Of a DNA stretch of 64,000 bases, positions 1 through 8,600 are shown one piece after another. The stretch lies in the NCBI GenBank assembly GCA_036971475.1, contig JBAIZL010000010.1, positions 10,928,026-10,992,025 on the forward strand. The letters run 5' to 3'. Made by a program: the position numbers and the translations under genes. The stretch is from Prosapia bicincta. Its lineage: Eukaryota; Arthropoda; Insecta; Hemiptera; Cercopidae. The notes under the pieces were generated by a model. It saw nothing but the letters and a program-made list of their open reading frames with translations, was not told the DNA's origin and ran no database searches. How positions within the stretch are numbered: position 1 is the first letter of the stretch; each line of letters opens with the position of its first letter.

Positions 1-540
1 TTTTAATTAAAAAACAATAAAAACAAAACATTTTTAAAGTAAATTCCTAGGTCATTAAAGAAAAACTTGCAGGTTGCTGAGCCAGGCATCATAGCTTTTG
101 CAAGAAGAAAAGCAAATCAAACATCTAAATAATTATATTTCATTTACTCCAATGCTAGAGGGTCCAACACGAGAGCACGCAGCATATAATTATCCGTTGT
201 AAAAGCTGGAATGAATCAAATGTAATCAGTGTTTTTGTGGTTAGTCTGGTTCCGAACGTAGGTAGTAGAGGTTTTACTTAACGCTAGTTAAAGTATCAAG
301 AAATAAAGGAAAACATGTAGTAAATAGACAACTTTTATTAGATATTGGAAAATTTACTGAACATAAATTCTATTCGTTAGATTAGAATATAATTAAAATC
401 TGTTCTTTAAAAACGTCAGAGCACCTAAGGAAGCTATATTTTAGAATCAATTCCTACTTAGGTCAACAAAGAAAACTTCATTTTAGTTACAAATAAATAT
501 AAATAATAACAACTTTTAATATAAATAATTATAATTATTG
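1..540. other. AT-rich non-coding flank
   Basis: No open frame with protein-like composition, no RNA gene and no recognisable transposon could be seen on either strand. The stretch is strongly AT-rich, with many short A and T runs and frequent stops in every frame. It ends in a particularly AT-rich segment (about 480-545) made of ata/aat-like words. It reads as ordinary intergenic or intronic DNA of an AT-rich animal genome. Confidence 0.6.
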
Positions 541-692
541 TATAATTACAACCAATATAAAAAAGTAAACATAACCTATGCGTTAAAACAGTTGTTCTAC
601 CACATAACCTATAACGTAAAATTAGCTGTGTTTATGGAATCATATGTTATCACTTATTTTAAGCCAAATGGGACGAAATAACTGTATTACAT
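541..692. repeat. Dispersed repeat, copy 1 of a diverged pair
   Basis: The core at 570-654 is clearly related to 1058-1129. Both begin with cataacctatg, continue with a gttgttctac block, an acataa block and a cagctgt-like block, and end in catatg followed by a tatcact-like word, in the same order and orientation. Copy 1 has about 13 extra bases in the middle, where a second cataacct word occurs. Weaker similarity appears to continue to about 690. The pair is diverged, so it is an old duplication or two copies of an uncharacterised interspersed element (MITE- or SINE-like). No terminal inverted repeats, target-site duplication or poly-A tail were found, so the element boundaries are estimates. 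Confidence 0.5.
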
Positions 693-1057
693 ACCTTGCC
701 CCTTTTGTGAAAAGTTTTTTCCCACAAAGAACTAAAATAATTCATGAAAATAAATTAATGAATTAATATTTGAACAAACTATATTATTATCAAGTGTCAT
801 TCATTACAAGTTAAAAAAATGTATTTGAGCTTCAGTGGATGATCAAAAGGTATTTTACTAACGATTGAAAGTTTGAACAAGATGTATGTAGGGAGTGTGT
901 GAACTGATGGAAGGAAATAAATCAAAAAAATAAATAACAATTTGTGATTATATTGAATTAATTGTAGTAGGATTTATTGAATTACAAATAATATATTTAT
1001 TAACTGAAGAGAATTATTGAATAATAACATTTAGTGTAATAATTTGTAATAAAGTAG
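655..1057. other. AT-rich spacer between the two repeat copies
   Basis: This is non-coding, AT-rich sequence lying mostly between the two related repeat cores. The first few tens of bases may belong to the tail of copy 1. Stops occur frequently in all frames. The part from about 940 to 1050 is especially rich in tta/aat words. No gene, RNA or structured element was recognised. Confidence 0.5.
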
Positions 1058-1160
1058 CATAACCTATGCATTGCAACTGTTGTTCTACAACATAAAATCA
1101 GCTGTTGTATGAAAGCATATGTCATCACTAAATTTATGCTAAAATAGTTGTAATATATAT
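1033..1160. repeat. Dispersed repeat, copy 2 of a diverged pair
   Basis: This is the partner of the copy near 541-692, in the same orientation. The conserved core is 1058-1129, from cataacctatg to the catatg and tcatcact words. It lacks about 13 bases present in the middle of copy 1. Limited similarity continues past 1129 into a tagttgtaata-like segment that can be aligned to an equivalent segment after copy 1. Divergence is substantial, so the relationship is old. The family is unidentified. Confidence 0.5.
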
Positions 1161-2348
1161 AGATATGTTAGAGCGTGAATATTTCAGCGGGAAAATGTTT
1201 TGCCTTGCAATTTGTTTCTCTTGGAGCGCCAAAGGAGCAATCATTGCACGTGTGTTCAGTAATAAAAACGCGATATTCCAAACACAAAGAAAACTGGTTG
1301 AAACCGAGATGGTGAATAGGTTATTGTGCGTGTTCAAAAGACAGAGAGCATTATCTTCATACTAACATCTGCGTAAAGGCGCAACTGCTTTCATATATTT
1401 TCTCAAGGAACAGTTAAACCTCGGAGATCACTTCAAAGCAATTTGATACGAAATTACGCAAACTTTACAACTAATAACAAAACTAAAGAAATAAATGGCG
1501 AATTTTTAATAAAAATACATAGAATAATACAAGTATAACCGGGTATGTGGCAAAATAAAGCAGAAACGGACGCTCGTTCTCCTCACTTTGTCAGCTATTG
1601 TGACGTCATCAACGACTCCAACGCTAGTAACAGTTTAAAGGGAAACAATTAAAGGTTAGGGTTGTATTTGGAACCTCGTAGCTGCGGGTAGATAACACCA
1701 CCCCCATGTCTTCAGGGCCACATTTAAATTAACGGCAAAATTGAAAATCAACTAAATTGTTTTCTTCAATGAACTTACTTGGAAACAGTTAGTCGCCCCT
1801 TTTAAAGCAATTTGTAGAAATACATTTAAAATAATTAATTTCATTAAGAGAACTTGAAACGCTTCATTTACCGTGAAATATTTTTCAATTAATACTTGCA
1901 ATATATTGGTTTAAAAGTCAAACTTGTGTTCTCTCAAGCGACCACCTGTGGAAGAGGGGTAACCACAATACATGGCATCAGAAATGTACCATCATCAGAC
2001 CCTTCTACGAATAGAAGAGGTCAAAGTTATTGTGGCAATGTTACGAGTGACGGAGTCCTAGAAAGTTGGGTTTACACACTCACGGAGATAGGCAACCCAG
2101 AGGAGATACTTTTTTTTTACATATGTAATAAATCCGGACGTACTGTTTGATGTAAACCAGAAGCGCTTCAATCCATCACGACCTCACAGCAGCTATCATT
2201 CACAGGACAATGTGTTTGTTACCATGGTATCCAACTTTATCCAGCTGCCGTTGTTCGGGTTGTCTTGACTCACAGCTGTGATAGATTTTATACTTTCTGA
2301 AACATTTAAATAACGTTAGCGCACATGGTAACCACATCTCCTCCCGGC
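1161..2348. other. Long stretch with no supported gene
   Basis: Two short open stretches exist on the plus strand (1165-1365 and 1896-2150; 66 and 84 codons). Neither shows a recognisable domain, a biased composition or convincing flanking splice sites, so neither is called a gene. The second is followed by nine Ts at about 2110-2118, and an AATAAA word sits near its end at 2127-2132. It is therefore the better of the two if any is real. The segment also contains a CRE-type palindrome, listed separately. Otherwise it looks like intergenic or intronic sequence. Confidence 0.45.
1601..1608. promoter_or_regulatory. CRE-type palindrome TGACGTCA
   Basis: A perfect TGACGTCA octamer lies in a locally GC-richer patch (about 1560-1630). 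It is the consensus binding site for CREB/ATF-type bZIP factors in animals. A single octamer arises by chance about once per 65 kb in random sequence, and no promoter or transcript start is visible next to it. Its function is therefore only a possibility. Confidence 0.2.
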
Positions 2349-2464
2349 GGTGTCTGTGTTGTAGGGGAACGAAACAAGTATGACTAAGACCCATATTTTC
2401 TTACCTCCACCCTTTCTTAAAGTTCTGCTCCTTCGTAGACGACTTTACACGCTATTGCAATGGG
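2349..2464. repeat. Direct repeat, copy 1 (134-bp spacing)
   Basis: This 116-bp segment is repeated at 2483-2598 with an offset of exactly 134 bp, without visible gaps and with roughly a dozen substitutions. Both copies begin ggtgtctgtgttgtaggg and end in a caatgg word, and both contain cccatattttcttacctcc. Read on the minus strand, each copy carries the tail of a short open frame ending in YEGAEL and a stop, then a GGTAAGA word. The second copy overlaps the candidate terminal exon at 2551-2631, so this looks like a local tandem duplication of that exon's 3' part plus downstream sequence. The few differences suggest a fairly recent event. Confidence 0.8.
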
Positions 2465-2482
2465 TACGTGTCTCATCCCGTA

Positions 2483-2598
2483 GGTGTCTGTGTTGTAGGG
2501 AAACGAGACAAGTATGTCTAAGACCCATATTTTCTTACCTCCACCCTTTCTTAAAGTTCTGCTCCTTCGTAGATGACTTTGCACGCTTTCCCAATGGC
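2483..2598. repeat. Direct repeat, copy 2 (134-bp spacing)
   Basis: This is the second copy of the 116-bp repeat at 2349-2464, in the same orientation. Only 18 bp separate the two copies. On the minus strand this copy is continuous with 26 codons of open frame (see 2551-2631), whereas the other copy shares only the last part of that peptide. This copy is therefore more likely to be the ancestral one. Confidence 0.8.
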
Positions 2599-2631
2599 AC
2601 CAAGAGCTAGAGCAGCACACGATACTTGAGA
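2551..2631 (-). CDS. Candidate terminal exon, unidentified protein
   Basis: On the minus strand, a GCAAG acceptor-like word ends at 2632. It is followed by 26 codons and a TAA (2553-2551). The peptide is rich in small residues and aliphatics (SQVSCAALALGAIGKACK, then VIYEGAEL) and would form a helix like those of HEAT/ARM solenoids. The phase is right: the candidate exon at 3414-3582 ends on a codon boundary, and this one begins on one. Against the call, the pyrimidine tract before the acceptor is poor, no strong polyadenylation signal was seen on the minus strand nearby, and a consensus-like GGTAAGA donor word lies beyond the stop at 2538. An internal exon in another frame is blocked by stops upstream. 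The tail is duplicated at 2349-2464, where differences in this frame include one synonymous change and a V/I change. The product was not recognised. Confidence 0.25.
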   Translation of the reverse strand, partial: SQVSCAALALGAIGKACKVIYEGAEL

Positions 2632-2679
2632 CTTGCATATTTACAGGCTACTTGTAAAAATAATAGAGACCGCCACGTA

Positions 2680-2710
2680 ACTTGAAAAATCTTAAATTTT
2701 TTTCTCAAGT
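2680..2710. repeat. Imperfect inverted repeat near the transposase fossil
   Basis: The segment begins acttgaaaaat and ends tttctcaagt, so its ends can pair with one or two bulges around an A/T-rich loop. It lies about 100 bp before the recognisable transposase remains. It could be a degenerate transposon end, but no matching partner was found on the far side. It could equally be a chance AT-rich hairpin. Confidence 0.2.
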
Positions 2711-2789
2711 ATCTTCCAAAAAGCCTTCTTCTGACTAGTTTTCCCTCCCTTTCCCTATCCACTATTCCTCCGTTTTCTTCTATGACTCA

Positions 2790-3270
2790 CCAAGAACACC
2801 TACACTGGTGTACCGTATGCGCCAAAATAGGCAGTAATGAAACTGAAACAGCTGTAGTAGAATGACCTAAATACGGTCATTCTTGGTAGTTTTATTGGAG
2901 ACTTCAGGAGATTATATTACGCCTGAAACCTGCCTTTTCGTTCCCAGTGGTTCCAGCAAGATGGTGCAACCAGCCAGACTGCTTTAAGCAACATTGCTTT
3001 CCTCCAAGAAACCTTTGGCAACCGTCTCAGCTCCCTTACAACAAACATTCCTTACCCATCCCACTCCCTCGATCTTAACACCACCTGACATTTACGTCTG
3101 TGGAATGATAAAAAAGAAGATTTTTCGTGATGACCCACTAACCCCCATCGTCCACCTAAAGGAATGAATCGCCATGTGTATAACAAGCATTAAACAACTC
3201 TTCTTCACCAAAATGATGCAAAACCTTTAAGAACGGTAGAGTGTGGCCTCAAATTGAACAGAGTTTAACC
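2790..3270 (+). pseudogene. Decayed Tc1/mariner-superfamily transposase (DD41D-like)
   Basis: The plus strand encodes the C-terminal half of a DDE/D transposase in pieces. From 2948 the frame reads WFQQDGAT with a following TA-rich helix, then ETFGNRL, IPYPSHSLDL, and reaches a stop at 3086. The match continues in the +1 frame from about 3081 as PPDIYVCGMIKKKIFRDDPL, with further stops at 3165 and 3228. This is the family pattern QQDGAxxHTA, then WPxRSxDLTPxDFFLWG, then a K-rich stretch. The Asp in QQDGA (2960-2962) is the second catalytic residue. The next Asp, in PPD (3087-3089), would be the third, about 41 residues on, which fits DD41D-type families. The His of the usual HTA is Gln here. 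The part before 2940 is very degraded and its boundary is a guess. No terminal inverted repeats or TA target duplication were identified. The element is immobile. Confidence 0.75.
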
Positions 3271-3413
3271 TATTTAGCTTGTTTTTACTTGTATATGGAT
3301 GTAAAACTTACAACACCTAAAAATGAAGTATTGTAAATATAACAAAAACGTAGGGCTGTTTATTTTGGCATATATTTGCCACATCTATTAGTCATGTAGA
3401 ATAGCCTACTCAC

Positions 3414-3582
3414 CATGTTCACGTCCATACTGTCATGGCTGCTGACACACACTGTAGGGCAGCCAGCAACTTTGATGTTCTCCGGCTTGGCAGACGCCAC
3501 GCTGTGCTTCCGAGCGTTGATCTTGTGTACAGCTTTCACCCACAGCAGCTTATTGGCTGACTCCCGCACACCGCTCTCCTGC
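3414..3582 (-). CDS. Candidate internal coding exon, unidentified protein
   Basis: Read on the minus strand, a pyrimidine-rich run (cccattcttctgttgttgcag, ending at 3583) is followed by 169 nt of stop-free sequence and a consensus donor: AACATG, then GTGAGTAGG, with GT at 3413-3412. The exon is visibly GC-richer than its surroundings. It starts with one base completing a codon and ends on a codon boundary, encoding 56 residues that start QESGVRESANKLLWVKAVHK. A KPENIKV stretch follows, then CPTVCVSSHDSMDVNM. The ANKLLWVKAVHKI segment is an amphipathic helix with a central Trp, reminiscent of the last helix of PH domains; that resemblance is weak inference. No protein family was recognised. 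A second acceptor AG lies 4 nt inside (3580-3579) but would change the frame. The satellite array starts about 80 bp upstream of the acceptor, so any upstream exons lie beyond the array or were lost. Confidence 0.5.
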
Positions 3583-3661
3583 CTGCAACAACAGAAGAAT
3601 GGGGATATATATATAGTGTAGACAGTTGTACAAGGAGTTAAGGAGTTGCAACTCCCGACTC
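3583..3661. other. Exon-to-satellite junction segment
   Basis: These 79 bp separate the candidate exon acceptor from the first satellite base. They contain a short TA run (about 3605-3615), two aaggagtt words in tandem and a perfect 14-bp palindrome, GGAGTTGCAACTCC, at 3642-3655. Recognisable satellite homology starts at about 3662 (aaaggcggagcaagtgc compared with aaaggggagcaagtgc in ordinary monomers). There is no gradual decay of monomers on the flank side. Confidence 0.6.
3642..3655. repeat. Perfect 14-bp palindrome at the array edge
   Basis: GGAGTTGCAACTCC reads identically on both strands. It ends 6 bp before satellite homology begins and is preceded by a direct repeat of its left arm (aaggagtta, then aaggagttg). 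It may be a breakpoint signature or chance. Confidence 0.7.
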
Positions 3662-5640
3662 GTAAAGGCGGAGCAAGTGCATCACTGCATGGGCGGTGTA
3701 GGTTCAACATGATAGGGTAAACGTCACTCTAGTTTCACTATAATAAATGTTACGAAGTATCGTTATACTAGTCGCGTAAGTCTATCTAATCGAGATGTCT
3801 ACACAGCCTAATAGTGAAGCATACAGGGAGAGGGGTGCAAGTGCATCACTGCTCGCATAGCCGGTGTAGGTTCTACATGATAGGAAAACGTCACTCTAGT
3901 TTCACTATAATAACTGTTACGAAGTATCGTTATACTAGTCGCGTAAGTCTATCTAATCGAGATGTCTACACAGCCTAATAGTGAAGCATACAGGGAGAGG
4001 GGTGCAAGTGCATCACTGCTCGCATAGCCGGTGTAGGTTCTACATGATAGGATAACGTCACTCTAGTTTCACTATTATAACTGTTACGAAGTATCGTTAT
4101 ACTAGTCGCGTAAGTCTATCTAATCGAGATGTCTACACAGCCTAATAGTGAAGCATACAGGGAAAGGGGTGCAAGTGCATCACTGCTCGCATAGCCGGTG
4201 TAGGTTCTACATGATAGGATAACGTCACTCTAGTTTCACTATTATAACTGTTACGAAGTATCGTTATACTAGTCGCGTAAGTCTATCTAACCGAGATGTC
4301 TACACAGCCTAATAGTGAAGCATACAGGGAGAGGGGTGCAAGTGCATCACTGCTCGCATAGCCGGTGTAGGTTCTACATGATAGGATAACGTCACTCTAG
4401 TTTCACTATTATAACTGTTACGAAGTATCGTTATACTAGTCGCGTAAGTCTATCTAATCGAGATGTCTACACAGCCTAATAGTGAAGCATACAGGGAGAG
4501 GGGTGCAAGTGCATCACTGCTCGCATAGCCGGTGTAGGTTCTACATGATAGGATAACGTCACTCTAGTTTCACTATTATAACTGTTACGAAGTATCGTTA
4601 TACTAGTCGCGTAAGTCTATCTAATCGAGATGTCTACACAGCCTAATAGTGAAGCATACAGGGAAAGGGGTGCAAGTGCATCACTGCCCGCAAGGGCGGT
4701 GTAGGTTCTACATGATAGGATAACGTCACTCTAGTTTCACTATTATAACTGTTACGAAGTATCGTTATACTAGTCGCGTAAGTCTATCTAATCGAGATGT
4801 CTACACAGCCTAATAGTGAAGCATACAGGGAAAGGGGTGCAAGTGCATCACTGCCCGCAAGGGCGGTGTAGGTTCTACATGATAGGATAACGTCACTCTA
4901 GTTTCACTATTATAACTGTTACGAAGTATCGTTATACTAGTCGCGTAAGTCTATCTAATCGAGATGTCTACACAGCCTAATAGTGAAGCATACAGGGAAA
5001 GGGGTGCAAGTGCATCACTGCCCGCAAGGGCGGTGTAGGTTCTACATGATAGGATAACGTCACTCTAGTTTCACTATTATAACTGTTACGAAGTATCGTT
5101 ATACTAGTCGCGTAAGTCTATCTAATCGAGATGTCTACACAGCCTAATAGTGAAGCATACAGGGAGAGGGGTGCAAGTGCATCACTGCTCGCATAGCCGG
5201 TGTAGGTTCTACATGATAGGATAACGTCACTCTAGTTTCACTATTATAACTGTTACGAAGTATCGTTATACTAGTCGCGTAAGTCTATCTAATCGAGATG
5301 TCTACACAGCCTAATAGTGAAGCATACAGGGAAAGGGGTGCAAGTGCATCACTGCCCGCAAGGGCGGTGTAGGTTCTACATGATAGGATAACGTCACTCT
5401 AGTTTCACTATTATAACTGTTACGAAGTATCGTTATACTAGTCGCGTAAGTCTATCTAATCGAGATGTCTACACAGCCTAATAGTGAAGCATACAGGGAG
5501 AGGGGTGCAAGTGCATCACTGCCCGCAAGGGCGGTGTAGGTTCTACATGATAGGATAACGTCACTCTAGTTTCACTATTATAACTGTTACGAAGTATCGT
5601 TATACTAGTCGCGTAAGTCTATCTAATCGAGATGTCTACA
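3662..5640. repeat. Left-edge satellite block, simple homogeneous monomers
   Basis: About twelve consecutive monomers are nearly identical. They differ mainly in the hairpin segment, where gctcgcatagccgg and gcccgcaagggcgg types come in short runs, and in gggag versus gggaa. The first one or two monomers have the short ctgcatgggcgg form and a gggtaaacg insertion. There is no increase in divergence toward the single-copy flank, which is unusual for an old array edge. Confidence 0.8.
4682..4712. other. Representative monomer hairpin pair
   Basis: This example stands for a structure in most monomers. CACTGCCCGCAAGGGCGGTG (4682-4701) folds into an 8-bp stem, with one T:G pair, closed by a GCAA loop, a GNRA-type tetraloop if transcribed. 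TGTAGGTTCTACA (4700-4712) is a second inverted repeat with a 5-bp stem and a 3-base loop. The two overlap by two bases, so the full stems are mutually exclusive. In the common gctcgcatgggc variant the first stem keeps pairing through a T:G pair. In the 4-bp-deleted variant a shorter stem, CACTGC with GCGGTG around ATGG, still forms. Other variants (cataggcgg, catagccgg) weaken it. Confidence 0.6.
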
Positions 5641-8600
5641 CAGCCTAATAGTGAAGCATACAAGGAAAGGGGAGCAAGTGCATCACTGCTCGCATAGGCG
5701 GTGTAGGTTCTACATGATAGGATAACGTCACTCTAGTTTCACTATTATAACTGTTACGAAGTATCGTTATACTAGTCGCGTAAGTCTATCTAATCGAGAT
5801 GTTTACACAGCCTAATAGTGAAGCATACAGGGAGAGGGGAGCAAGTGCATCACTGCTCGCATAGGCGGTGTAGGTTCTACATGATAGGATAACGTCACTC
5901 TAGTTTCACTATTATAACTGTTACGAAGTATCGTTATACTAGTCGCGTAAGTCTATCTAATCGAGATGTCTACACAGCCTAATAGTGAAGCATACAAGGA
6001 AAGGGGTGCAAGTGCATCACTGCTCGCATGGGCGGTGTAGGTTCTACATGATAGGGAAACGTCACTCTAGTTTCACTATTATAACTGTTACGAAGTATCG
6101 TTATACTAGTCGCGTAAGTCTATCTAATCGAGATGTCTACACAGCCTAATAGTGAAGCATACAAGGAAAGGGGTGCAAGTGCATCACTGCTCGCATGGGC
6201 GGTGTAGGTTCTACATGATAGGATAACGTCACTCTAGTTTCACTATTATAACTGTTACGAAGTATCGTTATACTAGTCGCGTAAGTCTATCTAATCGAGA
6301 TGTCTACACAGCCTAATAGTGAAGCATACAGGGAAAGGGGAGCAAGTGCTGCACTGCTCGCATGGGCGGTGTAGGTTCTACATGATAGGGTAAACGTCAC
6401 TCTAGTTTCACTATTATAACTGTTACGAAGTATCGTTATACTAGTCGCGTAAGTCTATCTAATCGAGATGTCTACACAACCTAATAGTGAAGCATACAGG
6501 GAGAGGGGTGCAAGTGCATCACTGCTCGCAAGGGCGGTGTAGGTTCTACATGATAGGATAACGTCACTCTAGTTTCACTATAATAACTGTTACGAAATAT
6601 CGTTATACTAGTCGCGTAAGTCTATCTAATCGAGATGTCTACACAGCCTAATAGTGAAGCATACAGGGAAAGGGGAGCAAGTGCATCACTGCTCGCATAG
6701 GCGGTGTAGGTTCTACATGATAGGGTAAACGTCACTCTAGTTTCACTATTATAACTGTTACGAAATATCGTTATACTAGACGCGTAAGTCTATCTAATCG
6801 AGATGTCTACACAGCCTAATAGTGAAACATACAAGGAAAGGGGAGCAAGTGCATCACTGCTCGCATGGGCGGTGTAGGTTCTACATGATAGGAAAACGTC
6901 ACTCTAGTTTCACTATTATAACTGTTACGAAGTATCGTTATACTAGTCACGTAAGTCTATCTAATCGAGATGTCTACACAGCCTAATAGTGAAGCATACA
7001 GGGAGAGGGGTGCAAGTGCATCACTGCCCGCAAGGGCGATGTAGGTTCTACATGATAGGATAACGTCACTCTAGTTTCACTATTATAACTGTTACGAAGT
7101 ATCGTTATACTAGTCGCGTAAGTCTATCTAATCGAGATGTCTACACAGCCTAATAGTGAAGCATACAGGGAGAGGGGTGCAAGTGCATCACTGCTCGCAT
7201 GGGCGGTGTAGGTTCTACATGATAGGGTAAACGTCACTCTAGTTTCACTATTATAACTGTTACGAAGTATCGTTATACTAGTCGCGTAAGTCTATCTAAT
7301 CGAGATGTCTACACAGCCTAATAGTGAAGCATACAGGGAGAGGGGTGCAAGTGCATCACTGCTCGCATGGGCGGTGTAGGTTCTACATGATAGGGTAAAC
7401 GTCACTCTAGTTTCACTATTATAACTGTTACGAAGTATCGTTATACTAGTCGCGTAAGTCTATCTAATCGAGATGTCTACACAGCCTAATAGTGAAGCAT
7501 ACAGGGAGAGGGATGCAAGTGCATCACTGCTCGCATGGGCGGTGTAGGTTCTACATGATAGGAAAACGTCACTCTAGTTTCACTATTATAACTGTTACGA
7601 AGTATCGTTATACTAGTCGCGTAAGTCTATCTAATCGAGATGTCTACACAGCGTAATAGTGAAGCATACAGGGAGAGGGGTGCAAGTGCATCACTGCATG
7701 GGCGGTGTAGGTTCTACATGATAGGATAACGTCACTCTAGTTTCACTATTATAACTGTTACGAAATATCGTTATACTAGTCGCGTAAGTCTATCTAATCG
7801 AGATGTCTACACAGCCTAATAGTGAAGCATACAGGGAGAGGGGTGCAAGTGCATCACTGCTCGCATGGGCGGTGTAGGTTCTACATGATAGGAAAACGTC
7901 ACTCTAGTTTCACTATTATAACTGTTACGAAGTATCGTTATACTAGTCGCGTAAGTCTATCTAATCGAGATGTCTACACAGCCTAATAGTGAAGCATACA
8001 GGGAGAGGGGTGCAAGTGCATCACTGCATGGGCGGTGTAGGTTCTACATGATAGGATAACGTCACTCTAGTTTCACTATTATAACTGTTACGAAGTATCG
8101 TTATACTAGTCGCGTAAGTCTATCTAATCGAGATGTCTACACAGCCTAATAGTGAAGCATACAAGGAAAGGGGTGCAAGTGCATCACTGCTCGCATGGGC
8201 GGTGTAGGTTCTACATGATAGTATAACGTCACTCTAGTTTCACTATTATAAATGTTACGAAGTATCGTTATACTAGTCGCGTAAGTCTATCTAATCGAGA
8301 TGTCTACACAGCCTAATAGTGAAGCATAAAAGGAAAGGGGAGCAAGTGCATCACTGCTCGCATGGGCGGTGTAGGTTCTACATGATAGGAAAACGTCACT
8401 CTAGTTTCACTATTATAAATGTTACGAAGTATCGTTATACTAGTCGCGTAAGTCTATCTAATCGAGATGTCTACACAGCCTAATAGTGAAGCATACAGGG
8501 AGAGGGGTGCAAGTGCATCACTGCATGGGCGGTGTAGGTTCTACATGATAGGATAACGTCACTCTAGTTTCACTATTATAACTGTTACGAAATATCGTTA

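Noticed and set aside
1134..1365. Overlapping short open frames on both strands
   Set aside because: They have no recognisable domain, no supporting splice or promoter signals, and lengths expected by chance.
2380..2638. Open frames over the 134-bp direct repeat (plus strand 76 codons, minus strand 73 codons)
   Set aside because: They read the tandem duplication in frames without conserved character. The minus-strand frame ending YEGAEL at 2551 is the only one with weak support and is listed as a candidate exon.
3605..3616. TATA-like run as a promoter
   Set aside because: It is a short (TA)n run just upstream of a splice-acceptor-like pyrimidine tract. No start site or downstream gene in the matching direction was found.
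3360..3710. Minus-strand open frame of 116 codons as an intact gene
   Set aside because: Its ATG lies inside the satellite, and its first 43 codons come from the satellite and the intron-like junction. Only 3582-3414, bounded by splice sites, has protein-like character.
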